64,000 nt of DNA from Siphonodentalium dalli (lineage: Eukaryota > Mollusca > Scaphopoda > Gadilida > Siphonodentaliidae), in contig CP136069.1 in NCBI GenBank assembly GCA_032622095.1, positions 153,253,043-153,317,042 of the forward strand, read 5' to 3'. The position numbers and the translations under genes are program-made. Positions within the stretch are counted from its first letter, which is position 1. Each line of letters begins with the position of its first letter. The notes under the pieces were generated by a model. The model saw nothing but the letters and a program-made list of their open reading frames with translations. It made no database searches and was not told where the DNA came from. This document shows, piece by piece, positions 60,886 to 64,000 of the stretch.

Positions 60886-63149
60886 TGTATGGCTATAGGT
60901 GAGGTGAGTATGTATACGGGGAGTTATTGTATTCATGAATGATATGAATAGTTGTACAATGTATGACTATATGGTCATGTATGGGGTGCCACGTTGAGTT
61001 GTATATGTATATAAGGAGTAGATTATGGTCACGACCGTCATGTGTGAGGTGAACATGTATGCAGGGAGTTGTTGTCTGGCCATTGGAGTGGTGTATGTGT
61101 ATAGCGAGATTAGCTACATTGTCTATCTTTCTGTTGTGTATGTATATATGGAGTGACTGTGGTCGTGGGTGGGATGTACAGGTGTACATTGGGTGGCTGT
61201 ATTGTCATGGGTGGGTGTATATGTATACACGCGTTTTCTGTATGATAATGGATGGGGTGTACGGATAAATATGGAGTGGTTGTATGGTTATGGGCAATGT
61301 GTATATGTGTACATGGAATGACTGCAGGGTCAATGTTGTTGAAGTGTATATGCATACCTGGAGTACAGTTCGGTGGTCACTGGCGGGCTTGTGTATATAG
61401 ATAGTGACATCATGGTCATGGGTGGGATGTTTATCTGTTGTGACTGTATTGTCACTGCTGTGTAGCGGTATACAGTGAATAGCTGAATGCTCATGGATGT
61501 GGTGTGTAAGAATACAGCGAGTGGCTGAATTATCATGGTTGAGCTATAGTTTTGCAAGTCTGAAGTGTACGAATGGCCGTGTGTGGGGTATAGGCATATA
61601 TAGAAGGACTGTATGGTAATTGATAAGGTATACATACACCTGGAGTGACTATGGTCATAGGTTAACCAATACAGACAACCAACCAATACAGGTAAATATA
61701 GGCTAACAAATATATGTAAGTGGGTATCTGCCAAGGTGTCACATTTGTCCGCGTCAACGAAAATCACACCTAGCCCTCCAAAAGGACAATAACAAGTCAG
61801 AATGGAGCACTGGCTGACGGACCATAATGCCTTTCCGTTTGTCAGTATAAGCATAGTGAAATAAATAATGGCTTATATCCTATCCTATTCCCCACACAAT
61901 GATAGTGGTACATAAATGTATGGATGTCAAAAGAAAGGGGATGATGTCTGTTAGGCATACTACAGAATATTCTAGGCTACATATATCATTACCAAGGTCC
62001 CTTATTTCTCGCAGACAAATTGATCCCGGTTCTAATGACATGAATGTTGATTTGGAAGCTGGGTCCTGGAGCAGTTTAATGGAATTTTGAAAATAGTTTT
62101 GGAACGTACCCCACAAAAACAAGATTTTATTTTATGCCAAACGTAGAGTTTAGACATTTTTGGAAATTACTCCCAATGAGTTTAAAAGATGCCAAAATGT
62201 TTGGATAAGATCAACACCAGTTGCAGATCGCTGACTATGTCCCATACTAAGCAAATGTCACTTTACGTTTCGACTCATTACATGAAAGACGCGAGCCCTT
62301 GTATATCTTGCATGGCTATATTGCCATGATGTGGCCAATATGTATATATGGAGTGCCAGTGTGGCAAAATTAATGGTGGGTGAATTGGTATACAGGGAGT
62401 GACTGTATGATCACGAGTGTGGTTTATGAGTATACAGCGAGAGGCTGAATTGTCATGGTGATGTCTATATGCACATTTGGAGTGTATGAATGGCCGTGTG
62501 TGCGGTGCGGGACATTGGTATATCTAGAAGGACTGTAACGCCATTGGTGAGGTTTATATGTATACTATATATACATGTAATGACTCTATAGTTTTGGATT
62601 GGGTGTATATGTATATTTTGAGTGGATATATGACAATGGGTGTCGCAAATATATATGCAGGGGGTGACTTTATGACCCCTGGTGAGGCAAATATGTATAC
62701 AAGAAGTAATGTACAAAATGAATGTTCATGAATGTGGCGATAATATATATCGAGAGAGACTATATTGTCATCGTTTGGATGTATATCTTGAGTGCCTATA
62801 TGGCCATGCATGTGGCAAATATATACATGTACACGGAGTGACTGTATTACCAATGGTGATGCGAATATGTATACAGGATGTTACTGTATGTTCATGAATG
62901 TAGTGAATAGGTATACATGTCGTGACTATGTGGTCATGGGTGAGGTGTATGAGTATACCTGGTGTGCCTGCATGTTTACTCATGGTTATATGGCCATGTG
63001 TTGGGTGTATGGGCATATCCATGTGTGGCTGTGTAGAAGTAGGTGAGGTGTATGTGTATAAAGCGAGTGACATATGTTCATTTATGTGGCGTTCGTGTAT
63101 ATATGGAGTAACTGCATGGTCATGTGTAAGTTGCACTTGTGTCCCTTTG
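60886..63149 (-). repeat. 42-bp satellite array in C, interrupted
   Basis: TG-rich orientation units at 60886-61660 and 62310-63149. Between them about 650 bases are not satellite. The boundary motif follows at 63150-63200 (AACTCAAGGATATGTTAA-type, here ACTCAAGGATATGTTAAC). Confidence 0.85.
61665..62310. other. Foreign insert within the satellite of C
   Basis: Non-repetitive sequence with balanced composition. A plus-strand frame at 61899-62090 (63 residues, containing RSLISRRQIDPGS and ending SWSSLMEF) reads unlike the satellite around it, and the minus strand is also open (61880-62122). No family recognised. It may be a decayed gene or element fragment. Confidence 0.4.
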
Positions 63150-63644
63150 TGTGACTATCGATTTCCTATCGCTATTACTCAAGGATATGTTAACCGATAA
63201 AGAGATCATATCAGAGTGTCTCTTAATGGCCTTTGGTATGCAATACGAATGAAACGGTTTTCATGAAAATAGTATATAAGTTAATAAATGTTGATACTAA
63301 TGGGCCAGAATAGCCACACAACATGATCCCTCTCAGTTCCGTTTCAACGTTCTGCCCATTTCCGTTCAAAGACAGACAGAATCCCAAAAGAAGTTTTCGG
63401 CAAACATTCATACTGCATCCCTTAAACTGATTTGTCATGCCTCATAATGTACTGGGACAACCAGAATATGACATTTAGTTATCAGTTGATTAAGTAGCAT
63501 CTTTAATAACCAAGTGAGTCACAATGTGCAACCTTTTCGGAACAGCTTGTAATAATTTTCGGAATAAATATGACAAATCAACTTTTTACCATATTTGGTT
63601 GCCATTTTGCAAGCCATCTTGAGTAATTTTGTCTAAACCACCTA

Positions 63645-64000
63645 GTCCAGGAGATATTGGTCGACCTCTGCACCCCCCAGGACTTAACTTCACCCCACTA
63701 ATTTTCTTCCTTAATGTCTCCTCTAATTTTTTTCACTTGTTAACAAGAAAAAAAAAGTGGCCGCAGAGACTACAGACAAGATGGCGTCCATCATGGCGGT
63801 CATTTTTTTTAAAATGCACCAGGTCTCTTTGATCGCCATTATAGTAAAGATAATAGCACATGCGGTCTTGTTTTCCGCTCGATAATGTGAAGATATGCTA
63901 TTTTTCTGACATGTTACCTCCTTTCGTTTGTCTCTGTGGGAAAATGTTAGATTTTTTGCGCCATGTTATACATTTATCATATTGAGGAGTCATTGGCGAA
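63645..64000 (+). repeat. Dispersed repeat of the window-start family, continues past the window
   Basis: Reverse complement of 209-649: CCAGGAGATATTGG, AGGACTTAACTTCACCCC, CAAGATGGCGTCCATCATGG. The poly(G) tract of the left copy is only C6 here. Confidence 0.8.

Larger units (their letters stand above)
59640..63640. mobile_element. Palindrome C with 42-bp satellite core, right arm truncated
   Basis: The left arm (about 59640-60885) is homologous to the arms of A and B (GTGAAGCTAAGACAT, AAAATGGCCGCC, GAACTGGTTGAGAAT). The right arm (63210-63640) pairs only with the inner 400 bases and stops where the G-tract repeat family begins at 63645. The array is in the opposite orientation to B, with the boundary motif on the right. 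Confidence 0.8.

Overview
This window looks like eukaryotic (metazoan) nuclear DNA. It is AT-rich, has GT-AG introns and animal poly(A) signals, is full of palindromic transposon debris and microsatellites, and carries only two genes I can support. An intron-split REC114 and a compact single-cysteine-cluster Toll-like receptor fit a lophotrochozoan, mollusc-like invertebrate. The species cannot be named from sequence alone.

Genes. (1) A six-exon plus-strand gene (coding exons from 6167 to 13503, all introns in phase 0) gives a 222-residue protein. I recognise it as REC114, the meiotic double-strand-break accessory factor, from its N-terminal WRLSRYARC, its PH-like core and its C-terminal FPAFV helix module. 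(2) A minus-strand intronless coding exon (15770-17248) encodes a 492-residue Toll-like receptor: signal peptide, LRRNT, about seven LRRs, LRRCT, one membrane span and a TIR domain. A 3' splice site lies 15 bases upstream of its ATG. The two genes are convergent and functionally unrelated.

Rest of the window. 0-6 kb: a G-tract repeat, a 1.17-kb TIR element with a 6-bp target duplication, and a Helitron-like element. 6-13.5 kb: rec114, with a second Helitron-like element, a 274-bp palindrome and a self-complementary GAT/ATC microsatellite in its introns. 14-15.6 kb: a TTAA-flanked MITE and small hairpins. 18-31.7 kb: a giant palindrome (A, arms about 1.7 kb or longer) whose core is a 42-bp satellite. 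Its right arm is split by a 5.46-kb TIR element (E) with subterminal hairpins that itself holds four palindromes. 32-42 kb: mostly unidentified single-copy-like DNA with small palindromes. 42.3-49.6 kb: a second foldback family (D) with 1.3-kb arms and a very recent internal 2.5-kb tandem duplication, inserted in another repeat. 50.1-55.2 kb and 59.6-63.6 kb: two more relatives of palindrome A (B and C), each with a 42-bp satellite core. 55.7-56.5 kb: nested MITEs.

The most unusual content is the A/B/C family: long inverted arms rich in ATGGCCGCC motifs, poly(G)/poly(C) tracts at mirror positions, an exact 42-bp (14-codon, about four helical turns) satellite core and a conserved boundary sequence at one side of the array. 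No transposase or other coding domain was found in it.
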